From: Bacillota bacterium
Lineage (GTDB): Bacteria; Bacillota; Clostridia; Oscillospirales; Oscillospiraceae
Length of the DNA stretch: 11,363 bases
NCBI GenBank assembly: GCA_023406225.1
Contig: JAEXWS010000006.1
Span: forward strand, 1-11,363
Direction: 5' to 3'
Positions 1 through 6,209 of this stretch are shown one piece after another (position 1 is the stretch's first letter; every line of letters starts with the position of its first letter). The notes under the pieces were generated by a model. That model searched no databases, was not told the DNA's origin, and saw nothing but the letters and a program-made list of their open reading frames with translations. Position numbers and translations under genes: made by a program.

Positions 1-603
1 TTTGCCGCCGCCGTGCGGTCGCTTCTGGCGGACAAAATACGGGCCTATGCGGAAAAGGGACAAAACCGGGTCCTGCGGGTGATGATCCTGGGCATCCCCA
101 ACGTGGGAAAATCCACCTTTATCAATAAGGTGGCGGGCCGCAAGACCGCAAAGACCGAGGACCGCCCGGGCGTCACCCGGGCCAAGCAGTGGGTGCCCAT
201 CGATCGGGGGCTGGAACTGCTGGACACGCCCGGCATCCTCTGGCCCAAGTTTGAGGACCAGAGCGTGGGGCTGAACCTGGCCTTCACCGGCGCGGTGAAG
301 GACGAGATATTGGACGTGGAGACGCTGGCCTGCCATTTGACGGCCTACCTGGCCCAGCGGTATCCCGGCGCGCTTTTGAACGGCTATAAGCTGGCCGCCC
401 TGCCGGAGCGGGAAGAGGAGAACGACGTGGCCTGGGGCTACCGTCTGCTGGAGGCGGCGGGGCGCAGGCGGGGCTTTTTGATCTCCGGCGGCGAGGTGGA
501 CACGGAGCGGATGGCGAAGATCCTGCTGGACGAGTTCCGGGGCGGCAAGCTTGGCCGTTTTACCCTGGAACTGCCCGAGGACTTGAGAGGAAACGGGACA
601 TGA
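1..603 (+). CDS. rbgA: Ribosome biogenesis GTPase RbgA (YlqF), 3' part only
   Basis: The reading frame is open from base 1 and ends at TGA 601-603, so about 200 C-terminal residues are present; the family is about 280-290 long and the start lies outside the window. RbgA is a circularly permuted GTPase of the YlqF/YawG group that helps late 50S subunit maturation. Visible, counting from base 1, are the P-loop GIPNVGKST (residues 31-39), the switch I region RPGVTR (55-60), and the G3 motif DTPGILWPK (75-83). The G4 motif, which precedes G1 in permuted GTPases, must lie upstream of the window. The helical C-terminal domain ends in GKLGRFTLELP, a normal family ending, so the 3' end is complete. 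A GTG at 13 could be read as a start but lies inside the protein. The stop overlaps an ATG (ATGA, 600-603) that opens a small frame before rnhB. Confidence 0.93.
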   Translation, partial: FAAAVRSLLADKIRAYAEKGQNRVLRVMILGIPNVGKSTFINKVAGRKTAKTEDRPGVTRAKQWVPIDRGLELLDTPGILWPKFEDQSVGLNLAFTGAVKDEILDVETLACHLTAYLAQRYPGALLNGYKLAALPEREEENDVAWGYRLLEAAGRRRGFLISGGEVDTERMAKILLDEFRGGKLGRFTLELPEDLRGNGT

Positions 604-627
604 TTGCCCGGCCCGCGGAAACGGGAC
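589..627 (+). repeat. 11-bp direct repeat GGAAACGGGAC, two copies
   Basis: GGAAACGGGAC occurs at 589-599, at the end of rbgA, and again at 617-627, inside the putative zinc-ribbon remnant. The two copies start 28 bp apart. Short direct repeats like this can mark the joint of a deletion or duplication, which would fit a lost gene here. In a GC-rich sequence it could also be chance. Confidence 0.5.
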
Positions 628-698
628 TTCCCGCCTTCGTCTGCCGGAGCTGCCGAAAAATTATGGTGGGGTATTCACATGGACCTTTGGACTTATGA
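600..698 (+). pseudogene. Possible C-terminal remnant of a small zinc-ribbon protein
   Basis: A 32-codon frame starts at the ATG that overlaps the rbgA stop (ATGA) and ends at TGA 696-698, inside the start of rnhB. A purine-rich GAGAGG (585-590) precedes it. Residues 11-26 read PAFVCRSCRKIMVGYS. From memory this resembles the C-terminal half of small zinc-ribbon proteins of the DUF6487 (PF20097) kind, which start with a CPxCG knuckle and end with a hydrophobic-C-x-x-C-K-K-hydrophobic-Y pattern. The N-terminal knuckle is absent: upstream of 600 the same frame only shadows rbgA. It is therefore more likely a leftover of a deleted gene than a working protein, although a translated leader that couples rbgA to rnhB is possible. 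The similarity was judged by eye only. Confidence 0.35.
665..671 (+). promoter_or_regulatory. Ribosome binding site for rnhB
   Basis: GGTGGGG ends 7 bases before the ATG at 679 and is the best Shine-Dalgarno-like sequence for RNase HII. It supports ATG 679 over the in-frame TTG at 604, whose nearest purine tract (585-590) is 13 bases away. Confidence 0.5.
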
Positions 699-1302
699 GC
701 GGGAGGCCTGGGCGCGGGGCGCGCAGACCGTCTGCGGCGTGGACGAGGCGGGCGCCGGACCCCTGGCGGGGCCGGTGTACGCCGCCGCCGTCATTCTGCC
801 CCGGGAGCTGGACATCCCCGGCCTCAACGACTCCAAGAAGCTGACGGAGAAAAAGCGGGAGGCCCTCTTCGGCCTCATCACCGCCCAGGCGGAGGCCTAC
901 GGCATCGCCCGGGTGGAGGCGGGGGAGATCGATGAGAAGGATATTTTGAACGCTAGGACGCGGGCCATGCAGCGGGCCATCGACGGCCTGTCCCGCCTGC
1001 CGGACCTGGCGCTGATCGACGGCAACCGGGACCACGGCAGCCGGTATGCCGTCAAAACGCCCCACGCGGCCATCGTGGGCGGCGACGGCAAAAGCGCCTC
1101 CATCGCGGCGGCGTCCATCCTGGCCAAGGTCAGCCGGGACCGCTATGTCTCCACGGAGCTGGACGCGCAATATCCCCGGTATGGATTCGCCAAACACAAG
1201 GGCTACGGCACGAAGCTCCACTATGAGATGCTGGACGCCTGGGGCCCGTGCCCTGCCCACCGGATGACCTTTTTGAAAAAATGGGAGCGGAGAAAGCCAT
1301 GA
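679..1302 (+). CDS. rnhB: Ribonuclease HII
   Basis: This 207-residue protein is the usual length for RNase HII, which nicks the RNA strand of RNA-DNA hybrids and removes single ribonucleotides from DNA. The four acidic metal ligands are in place: D22 and E23 (GVDEAG), D114 (LIDGN) and D136 (GGDGKS), followed by the conserved AAASILAKVSRD segment (143-154) and HKGYGT (173-178). The normally invariant GRG substrate-recognition motif reads G25-A26-G27 here, so the arginine is alanine. An in-frame TTG at 604 would add 25 unconserved residues. ATG 679 was chosen because the family N-terminus begins close to it and a ribosome binding site precedes it. The stop overlaps the yraN start (ATGA, 1299-1302), indicating coupled translation. 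Confidence 0.95.
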   Translation: MDLWTYEREAWARGAQTVCGVDEAGAGPLAGPVYAAAVILPRELDIPGLNDSKKLTEKKREALFGLITAQAEAYGIARVEAGEIDEKDILNARTRAMQRAIDGLSRLPDLALIDGNRDHGSRYAVKTPHAAIVGGDGKSASIAAASILAKVSRDRYVSTELDAQYPRYGFAKHKGYGTKLHYEMLDAWGPCPAHRMTFLKKWERRKP

Positions 1303-1652
1303 GTGCGAAAGCCGCCGGCGACCGGGGCGAGGCGGAGGCCGCCCGGTATCTGCGGAAAAAGGGATACACCCTCCTGGCCAGCCAGTGGCGCTGCCGGTTC
1401 GGGGAACTGGACCTGGTGGCCCGGGACAGACGGGGGACCCTCTGCTTTGTGGAGGTGAAGCTCCGCAGCGGCACCGCCCACGGCCTGCCCAGGGAATTTG
1501 TGGACCGGCGCAAGCAGGAGCGGCTGCGCAAGACGGCCGCCGCCTATCTCAGCGTCCACGGCCTGGACGCGCCCGCCCGGTTCGATGTGGCGGAGGTCTA
1601 CGAGGAAAACGGCGCGCTCCGGTTGGAATACCTGGAAAATGCATTTACATAA
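1299..1652 (+). CDS. yraN: YraN/UPF0102 family putative endonuclease-fold protein
   Basis: This 117-residue protein has the typical UPF0102 length. The family has a restriction-endonuclease-like fold related to archaeal Holliday junction resolvases; its function in the cell is not firmly established. Visible are the N-terminal GDRGEAEAARYL helix (residues 7-18), the acidic pair in RFGELDLVA (33-41; E36 and D38), and FVEVK (50-54; E52 and K54), which together make the expected E-x-D...E-x-K active-site pattern. The chosen ATG overlaps the rnhB stop by four bases and has GGAG six bases upstream (1289-1292). In-frame ATGs at 1281 and 1248 lie inside rnhB and add unconserved residues. The rnhB-yraN pair is common in bacterial genomes. 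Confidence 0.93.
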   Translation: MSAKAAGDRGEAEAARYLRKKGYTLLASQWRCRFGELDLVARDRRGTLCFVEVKLRSGTAHGLPREFVDRRKQERLRKTAAAYLSVHGLDAPARFDVAEVYEENGALRLEYLENAFT

Positions 1653-1685
1653 CACATCAAACTCCTGGAAAGCGAGGAAGGATAT

Positions 1686-3173
1686 ATGAAGTATTACAGC
1701 ACACGGGACAAAGCCCTGCGGTACGACTCCGCCGAGGCCATCAAGATGGGACTGAGCCGGGACGGCGGGCTGCTGACGCCCTGCGAGATCCCCAAAATCG
1801 ACCGGGCCTTTTTGGAGAGCCTGGTGGGCGAGCGGTATCAGACCAGGGCGGCCCGGGTCATGGGACTGTACCTCACGGACTACACGGCGGAGGAGCTGAC
1901 CGCCTTTGCTGAGAACGCCTACGGTCCCGAAAAGTACGATACCGCCGCGGTGGCTCCCGTCCGCACGGTGAATGAAACGACCCACTGCCTGGAGCTGTGG
2001 CACGGTCCCACGTCCGCATTCAAGGACATGGCGCTCCAGATGCTGCCCCAGCTTCTCTCCGCCGCCCTGGGCAAGACCGGGGAGGACAAGACCGTGTGCA
2101 TCCTGGTGGCCACCTCCGGCGACACGGGAAAGGCCGCCATGGAGGGTTTCGCGGACGTGCCCCAGACGAAGATCATGGTATTTTACCCCAAGGACGGCGT
2201 CTCCGCCATCCAGGAGGCCCAGATGGTCACCCAGGCGGGGGCCAACGTGGAGGTGTGCTCCGTGGTGGGCAATTTTGACGACGCCCAGGCGGGCGTGAAG
2301 CGCATCTTCTCCGACGGGGCCATCCGGGCCGAATTGGCAAACCGGGGCTACTTCCTCTCCTCCGCCAACTCCATCAACTGGGGCCGCATCCTGCCCCAGG
2401 TGGTCTACTACATCTCCGCCTACTGCGATCTGGTCCGGGACGGGAAGCTGGCCATGGGGGACAAGGTGAATTTCTGCGTCCCCACCGGCAACTTCGGCGA
2501 TATTCTGGCGGCTTATTACGCCAAGCGCATGGGCCTGCCCGTGGGCAGGCTGGTCTGCGCATCCAACTGCAACGACGTGCTGACGGATTTCCTGCGGACC
2601 GGCGTGTATGACCGCAACCGTCCCTTCCACACCACCATGAGCCCCTCCATGGATATTCTGATCTCCTCCAATCTGGAGCGATTGCTCTTCGACCTGGCGG
2701 GGGAGAACGATGAAGAGGTCCGGGGCTATATGGAGGCCCTGGCGAAGGACGGCCGGTATGAAGTCTCCGCCGCCATCAAGGCCGCCCTGGCGGACCAGTT
2801 CTGGGGCGGCTGCTGCGGCGAGGCGGAGACCTCCGCCGCCATCGCGGCCTATTTCAAGGAGTACGGCTACCTGATCGACACCCATACCGCCGTGGCGGCG
2901 GGGGTCATGGAACAGTACCGCGCCGCCTCCGGGGACAAAACGCCCACGGTGTTCGTCTCCACCGCCTCGCCCTATAAATTCTGCGACAGCGTCCTTGCCG
3001 CCGTGGGGGAGACCCCGGCTGGGGACGGCGTGGAACTGCTGGAGCAATTGCACGCCGTGTCCGGCGTGGCGGTGCCCCGGCGTTTGGCGGAGCTGAAGGG
3101 GAAGGAGCGGCGGTTCGATCTGAGCTGCGAGAAGCCGGGCATGGACAAGGTGGTTCTGGACTTTTTGAGATAA
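1686..3173 (+). CDS. thrC: Threonine synthase
   Basis: This 495-residue PLP enzyme converts O-phosphohomoserine to threonine, the last step of threonine biosynthesis. The PLP lysine is K113 in HGPTSAFKDMALQ (106-118). A phosphate/PLP-binding loop is seen in VATSGDTGKAA (141-151), and further conserved segments are SANSINWGRILPQ (226-238) and the glycine-rich PTGNFGDILAAYYAKRMGLP that follows. The length and N-terminal pattern match the long (E. coli/yeast-type) threonine synthases rather than the short plant-type enzyme. The ATG has a strong AGGAAGGA-type ribosome binding site just upstream (about 1674-1682). It follows yraN by 33 bp with no convincing promoter or T-box leader. No homoserine kinase or dehydrogenase gene adjoins it, so the rest of the pathway is encoded elsewhere. 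Confidence 0.96.
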   Translation: MKYYSTRDKALRYDSAEAIKMGLSRDGGLLTPCEIPKIDRAFLESLVGERYQTRAARVMGLYLTDYTAEELTAFAENAYGPEKYDTAAVAPVRTVNETTHCLELWHGPTSAFKDMALQMLPQLLSAALGKTGEDKTVCILVATSGDTGKAAMEGFADVPQTKIMVFYPKDGVSAIQEAQMVTQAGANVEVCSVVGNFDDAQAGVKRIFSDGAIRAELANRGYFLSSANSINWGRILPQVVYYISAYCDLVRDGKLAMGDKVNFCVPTGNFGDILAAYYAKRMGLPVGRLVCASNCNDVLTDFLRTGVYDRNRPFHTTMSPSMDILISSNLERLLFDLAGENDEEVRGYMEALAKDGRYEVSAAIKAALADQFWGGCCGEAETSAAIAAYFKEYGYLIDTHTAVAAGVMEQYRAASGDKTPTVFVSTASPYKFCDSVLAAVGETPAGDGVELLEQLHAVSGVAVPRRLAELKGKERRFDLSCEKPGMDKVVLDFLR

Positions 3174-3179
3174 TATGCC

Positions 3180-3701
3180 ATGAAGATGCGGAATCGGGAC
3201 CATTTTTTACTGGAGACCAGGCGGGACCCCATGCTGGTGCTGGGGACCCTCCGGGCGCATACCGCCACCCGCCGTCCCGGCGGAGGCCGGGACCCGGAGA
3301 TCTGCTTCATGGGCGATATCCCGTATGGCGCAAGCGCGTTTGAACTCCGGCCGGTCTGCCATGGCCGCAATGCCTGGCTGCCCATTTGGACCTGCACCCT
3401 CTCCGGAGACGCCTGCGGCTCCGTGCTGGAGGTCCGGGCCGGGTGCCATTGGTTCACACGGGGCTTCATGACGGTGTGGTTTGGGTTTTTGCTGGCCGCG
3501 GCAGGGATGCTGACGGCCTCTCTCGCGGAGGAACTTCCGTTCGGCTGGCTGTGGCTGGCGGCGGCGCCGCTGGCGCTTTTGCCCACGCTGCCCTTCTGGG
3601 CGTTCGGGCTGCTCCTGTCCCGCTTCGCCTTCTGGGTCCCACAAAGCAGGGCCAAGGCCAGCCTCTGCCGTCTGCTGGAGGGAAGCGCCACGGAAACATG
3701 A
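3180..3701 (+). CDS. Small two-helix membrane protein of unknown function
   Basis: This 173-residue protein starts 6 bp after thrC with only a weak ribosome binding site, so it may depend on coupling to thrC; a second ATG at 3186 is an alternative start. An N-terminal soluble part of about 94 residues is rich in arginine. Two hydrophobic segments follow, about residues 95-116 and 122-146, then a short basic cytoplasmic-looking tail ending in a leucine-rich helix. There is no signal peptide. The region from about 54 to 90 (FELRP...RNAWLPIW...GSVLEV) recalls a widespread, poorly characterised family in which a RNSFxP-like motif and a strand pair precede two helices and a short helix. That resemblance is from memory and gives no function. 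The frame is well placed between genes and probably real. Confidence 0.75.
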   Translation: MKMRNRDHFLLETRRDPMLVLGTLRAHTATRRPGGGRDPEICFMGDIPYGASAFELRPVCHGRNAWLPIWTCTLSGDACGSVLEVRAGCHWFTRGFMTVWFGFLLAAAGMLTASLAEELPFGWLWLAAAPLALLPTLPFWAFGLLLSRFAFWVPQSRAKASLCRLLEGSATET

Positions 3702-3719
3702 TGAAAAGGAGGGGCGCAT

Positions 3720-4400
3720 ATGGCCCTGTACGCGATCGGGGACCTGCACCTCTCCCTGACGGCAAACAAGTCCATGGAGGTTTTCGGGCCTGCCTGGGAA
3801 AATTATGTGGGCAGGATAGAGGCGTCTCTGGGGGCGCTGACCGCCGGCGATGTGCTGGTGCTGGCGGGAGACACCTCCTGGGGCATCGACATGGCGGAGG
3901 CGGAGGCGGATTTCCGCTTTTTGGACCGCTTTCCCTGCAAAAAGCTCCTGGTGAAGGGGAATCACGACTACTGGTGGTCCACGGTGTCCAAAATGAGCGC
4001 CTTTTTTGCGGAAAAGGGCTTCGCTACCTTTGATTTTCTCCACAACAACTGCCATCTGTACCGGGATCACGCCATTTGCGGCACCCGGGGGTGGTTTATG
4101 GAGGAGGACGCCCACAACGTCAAGGTGCTGAACCGGGAGCTGGGGCGGCTGGAGGCGTCGCTGAAAGCGGCGGAGGGGCGGCCCATCTGGTGCTTTCTCC
4201 ACTATCCGCCGCTGTATCAGGGCTACGAGTGCCGGGAGGTGCTGGACATTCTGGCCCGTTACGACGTGGAAGCGTGCTGTTACGGCCATCTTCACGGCCC
4301 GGTGATCCGCCGCCGGATCGAGGGGGAGCGGGGGAAAACGGCCTTTTCCCTCATCTCCGCCGACTATTTGGGCTTTATCCCAAAAAAAATTTGCGATTAA
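3720..4400 (+). CDS. Metallophosphoesterase (COG1768-like phosphohydrolase)
   Basis: This 226-residue calcineurin-like phosphoesterase has all the dimetal-site motifs in order: GDLHL (D8, H10), GDTSWG (D51), KGNHDYWW (N81, H82), LHYPP (H161) and GHLHGP (H190, H192). The tryptophan pair after GNHD and the early GDLHLS suggest the COG1768 predicted phosphohydrolase group; the natural substrate is unknown. The ATG has a near-ideal AAAGGAGGGG ribosome binding site (about 3706-3715), and the gene starts 18 bp after the preceding membrane protein. It is the last gene of the left operon as judged from the promoter-containing gap that follows. No signal peptide is seen, so it is probably cytoplasmic. 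Confidence 0.9.
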   Translation: MALYAIGDLHLSLTANKSMEVFGPAWENYVGRIEASLGALTAGDVLVLAGDTSWGIDMAEAEADFRFLDRFPCKKLLVKGNHDYWWSTVSKMSAFFAEKGFATFDFLHNNCHLYRDHAICGTRGWFMEEDAHNVKVLNRELGRLEASLKAAEGRPIWCFLHYPPLYQGYECREVLDILARYDVEACCYGHLHGPVIRRRIEGERGKTAFSLISADYLGFIPKKICD

Positions 4401-4432
4401 TGCAAAAAAAGCTGGCAATTCCAAGAGTTTTC

Positions 4433-4441
4433 TGTTAAAAT
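4433..4441 (+). promoter_or_regulatory. Candidate extended -10 promoter for tig
   Basis: TGTTAAAAT fits an extended -10 element (TGn followed by TAAAAT at 4436-4441). The -35 position, 17 bp upstream (TGGCAA, 4413-4418), is poor, which is acceptable for extended -10 promoters. It lies in an AT-rich island between the phosphoesterase and tig, in contrast with the GC-rich surroundings, and would start transcription near 4448, giving a leader of about 40 bases. Assigned by eye. Confidence 0.5.
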
Positions 4442-4453
4442 ATCTATTCGCAA

Positions 4454-4466
4454 CGGCTTTCAGCCG
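4454..4466 (+). promoter_or_regulatory. Small hairpin in the tig 5' leader
   Basis: CGGCT-TTC-AGCCG is a perfect 5-bp stem with a 3-base loop, sitting a few bases after the inferred transcription start and 9 bases before the ribosome binding site. Hairpins at this place often stabilise the messenger's 5' end; no regulatory role is shown. Confidence 0.35.
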
Positions 4467-4475
4467 GTGATGAAC

Positions 4476-4482
4476 GGAGGAG
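4476..4482 (+). promoter_or_regulatory. Ribosome binding site for tig
   Basis: GGAGGAG ends 8 bases before ATG 4491 and fixes that start. GTG 4467 and ATG 4470, in the same frame, lie before this site. Confidence 0.8.
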
Positions 4483-4490
4483 TAAACGAA

Positions 4491-5960
4491 ATGAGTGTAA
4501 AAAGCTGCGAGAAAGTTGAAAAAAGTCAGGTCGCACTGACCATCGAGGTCGGCGCGGCGGAGTTTGAGGCTGCCCTCGAGAAGGCATATCTGAAGATGCG
4601 CAAGAAGATCAATGTGCCTGGCTTCCGGCCCGGCAAGGCCCCCCGCAAGATCATTGAGGGCATGTACGGCGCAGAGGTGTTTTTCGAGGAGGCCATTAAT
4701 ATCGCGTTCCCCGACGCCTATGAGGCCGCGGTGAAGGAGCAGGACCTGCGCGTGGTGGGCTATCCCTCCGTGGAGCTGGTGGAGGAGTGCACGAAGAACG
4801 GCTTCACCTTCAAGGCCACCGCTCCCGTGTATCCCGAAGTGACGCTGGGCCAGTACAAGGGCCTCTCCGCCCCCAAGGACGAGGTGAAGGTGTCCGCCGC
4901 CGATGTGGATGAGCGCCTCAAGGAGCTGACCGACCGCAACACCCGCCTGGTGTCCGTGGAACGTGAGGCCAAGGAGGGCGATACCGCCGTCATCGACTTT
5001 GAAGGCTTCCTGGACGGAAAGCCCTTTGAGGGCGGCAAGGGCGAGAACCACAGCCTGGAGCTGGGTTCCCACAGCTTTGTTCCCGGCTTTGAAGAGCAGA
5101 TCGTGGGCATGAAGAGCGGCGAGGAGAAGGATATCGACATCACCTTCCCCGAGGATTACCACGCGGACCTGGCCGGCAAGGCCGTGGTCTTCAAGGTGAA
5201 GGTCCACGAGGTCAAGGAGAAGGAAGTTCCCGAGCTGGACGACGAGTTTGCCAAGGACGTCAGCGAGTTCGACACGCTGAAGGATCTGAAGGCGGACCTC
5301 AAGAAGAAGATCGCCGAGGAGCGCCAGCAGGCCGCCGACCGCGCCTTTGAGGACACCCTCATGGAGCAGGTGGGCGCGGGCATCACCGCTGAGATCCCCG
5401 ACGCCATGGTGGAGAACCAGGCCCGCCAGTTCCTGGACAACTTCAAGATGCAGATCGCCCAACAGGGCATTCCCTATGAGCAGTACATGCAGATGACCGG
5501 CATGGACGAGGCCAAGCTCCTGGCCGACGCCAAAGAGCCCGCCGAGCGGCAGGTCCGCCTGGATCTGGCTCTGGCCGCCATCATCAAGGAGGAGAAGCTG
5601 GAAGCCTCCGACGAGGACGTGGAGGCCGAGTTCCAGAAGATGGCCGACCAGTACGGCATGGACCTGGAGACCGTGAAGAAGTACCTCCAGGCCGACCAGA
5701 TCCGGGATCAGCTCGTCACCCGGAAGGCAGTGGCCGTCGTGGTGGACAGCGCCACCGCCGAGAAGCCGGAGAAGAAGGCCGCCAAGAAGCCCGCCAAGAA
5801 GGCGGAGGACGGCGAGGCCGCTGAGGAGAAGAAGCCCGCCAAAAAGGCCGCCAAGAAGGCCGAGGACGGTGAGGCCGCCGAGGAGAAGAAGCCCGCCAAA
5901 AAAACCGCGAAAAAGGCCGCTGAGAAAAAAGCGGACGAAGAGGGCGCTGAATCCAAATAA
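4491..5960 (+). CDS. tig: Trigger factor with a lysine-rich C-terminal tail
   Basis: Trigger factor is the ribosome-bound chaperone and peptidyl-prolyl isomerase that meets nascent chains at the exit tunnel. Its three domains are visible: the N-terminal ribosome-binding domain with the signature GFRPGKAPRKIIE (residues 44-56), the FKBP-type isomerase domain (about 160-242, from EGDTAVIDFEG to VKVHEV), and the helical chaperone domain (about 250-415). The protein is 489 residues, about 50-60 longer than usual. The excess is a tail from about 421 to the end made almost only of K, A, E, P, D and G, with PAKKAAKK-type blocks and a 19-residue tandem repeat. The tail looks disordered and its basic blocks recall histone H1-like proteins; whether it binds RNA or the ribosome is inference. 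The gene has its own candidate promoter and opens the quality-control cluster. Confidence 0.96.
   Translation: MSVKSCEKVEKSQVALTIEVGAAEFEAALEKAYLKMRKKINVPGFRPGKAPRKIIEGMYGAEVFFEEAINIAFPDAYEAAVKEQDLRVVGYPSVELVEECTKNGFTFKATAPVYPEVTLGQYKGLSAPKDEVKVSAADVDERLKELTDRNTRLVSVEREAKEGDTAVIDFEGFLDGKPFEGGKGENHSLELGSHSFVPGFEEQIVGMKSGEEKDIDITFPEDYHADLAGKAVVFKVKVHEVKEKEVPELDDEFAKDVSEFDTLKDLKADLKKKIAEERQQAADRAFEDTLMEQVGAGITAEIPDAMVENQARQFLDNFKMQIAQQGIPYEQYMQMTGMDEAKLLADAKEPAERQVRLDLALAAIIKEEKLEASDEDVEAEFQKMADQYGMDLETVKKYLQADQIRDQLVTRKAVAVVVDSATAEKPEKKAAKKPAKKAEDGEAAEEKKPAKKAAKKAEDGEAAEEKKPAKKTAKKAAEKKADEEGAESK
5796..5909 (+). repeat. Tandem 57-bp repeat (19 residues) x2 in tig
   Basis: Residues 436-454 and 455-473 of trigger factor are near-identical units (KKAEDGEAAEEKKPAKK plus AA or TA), each encoded by 57 bp. 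The DNA copies differ at several third positions, so the duplication is not brand new or is being held at the protein level. A degenerate partial third unit (KKAAEKKADEEG) follows. Confidence 0.9.
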
Positions 5961-6172
5961 TTCCGGGCATACTGTTTACCGTGTCCGGGCGGCGTCCCGG
6001 CCGGCGGCATGCCGATCCTGCATGATCTGACAGATTCCCGCATGGCGCCTGGTGTACGATGGGCGCGTGCGCGGCATTGGCGCCGGCTGCCTCCTGTGGG
6101 GCGAGGCGCTTTTGCCATACTTGCCCCGGGCGGGGCGGGAACGCATCGGGTTTGGGAGGACACGATCTGTCA

Positions 6173-6189
6173 CGCCGCAATGCGCGGCG
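6173..6189 (+). promoter_or_regulatory. Hairpin directly upstream of the clpP ribosome binding site
   Basis: CGCCGC-AATGC-GCGGCG is a perfect 6-bp GC stem with a 5-base loop that ends 4 bases before AAGGAGG. It could affect ribosome loading or messenger stability; this is inference from position only. Confidence 0.35.
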
Positions 6190-6193
6190 AATC

Positions 6194-6200
6194 AAGGAGG
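6194..6200 (+). promoter_or_regulatory. Ribosome binding site for clpP
   Basis: AAGGAGG is a full anti-16S match and ends 9 bases before ATG 6210. It decides this start against the upstream in-frame ATGs. Confidence 0.85.
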
Positions 6201-6209
6201 TTATACCAA

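Larger units (their letters stand above)
5961..6209 (+). other. 249-bp GC-rich gap/leader upstream of clpP
   Basis: No recognisable gene is seen on either strand. It contains several short inverted repeats: CCGGG-6-CCCGG (5985-6000), the palindrome CGGCATGCCG near 6006-6015, GCCCC-4-GGGGC (6123-6136) and CGCCGC-5-GCGGCG (6173-6189), the last ending just before the clpP ribosome binding site. None is followed by a T-run, so no standard terminator for tig is seen. No good sigma-A promoter, no CtsR heptad pair and no CIRCE element were found by eye. An in-frame ATG at 6009 would extend ClpP N-terminally, but the added residues look non-coding. Confidence 0.6.

Noticed and set aside
1623..1651. 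Possible promoter TTGGAA-17-TACATA at the end of yraN, for thrC
   Set aside because: The -10 matches the consensus at only about half its positions, and the sequence lies in coding DNA; too weak to call.
1221..3203. Very long open frame on the minus strand opposite yraN and thrC
   Set aside because: It is an antisense shadow produced by GC-rich codon use; its His/Gly/Gln-rich translation has no recognisable domain and the + strand genes are certain.
3207..5462. Long minus-strand open frame opposite the membrane protein, phosphoesterase and tig
   Set aside because: Same cause: it crosses three real genes and the tig promoter gap, with no domain or suitable start signal.
5796..5909. Tandem repeats in tig as a CRISPR-like or mobile element
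   Set aside because: The units are in frame, directly adjacent, without spacers, and encode a protein tail.
5985..6000. CCGGG-CCCGG hairpin as a tig terminator
   Set aside because: The stem is only 5 bp and is followed by GC-rich sequence with no T-run.
6009..6209. N-terminal extension of ClpP from an upstream in-frame ATG
   Set aside because: The added 67 residues are Arg/Ala/Gly-rich and unlike any ClpP leader, and a perfect ribosome binding site fixes the start at 6210.
4401..6209. CtsR or HrcA (CIRCE) operators upstream of tig or clpP
   Set aside because: No tandem GGTCAAA-type heptads or TTAGCACTC-N9-GAGTGCTAA were found by reading both leaders.
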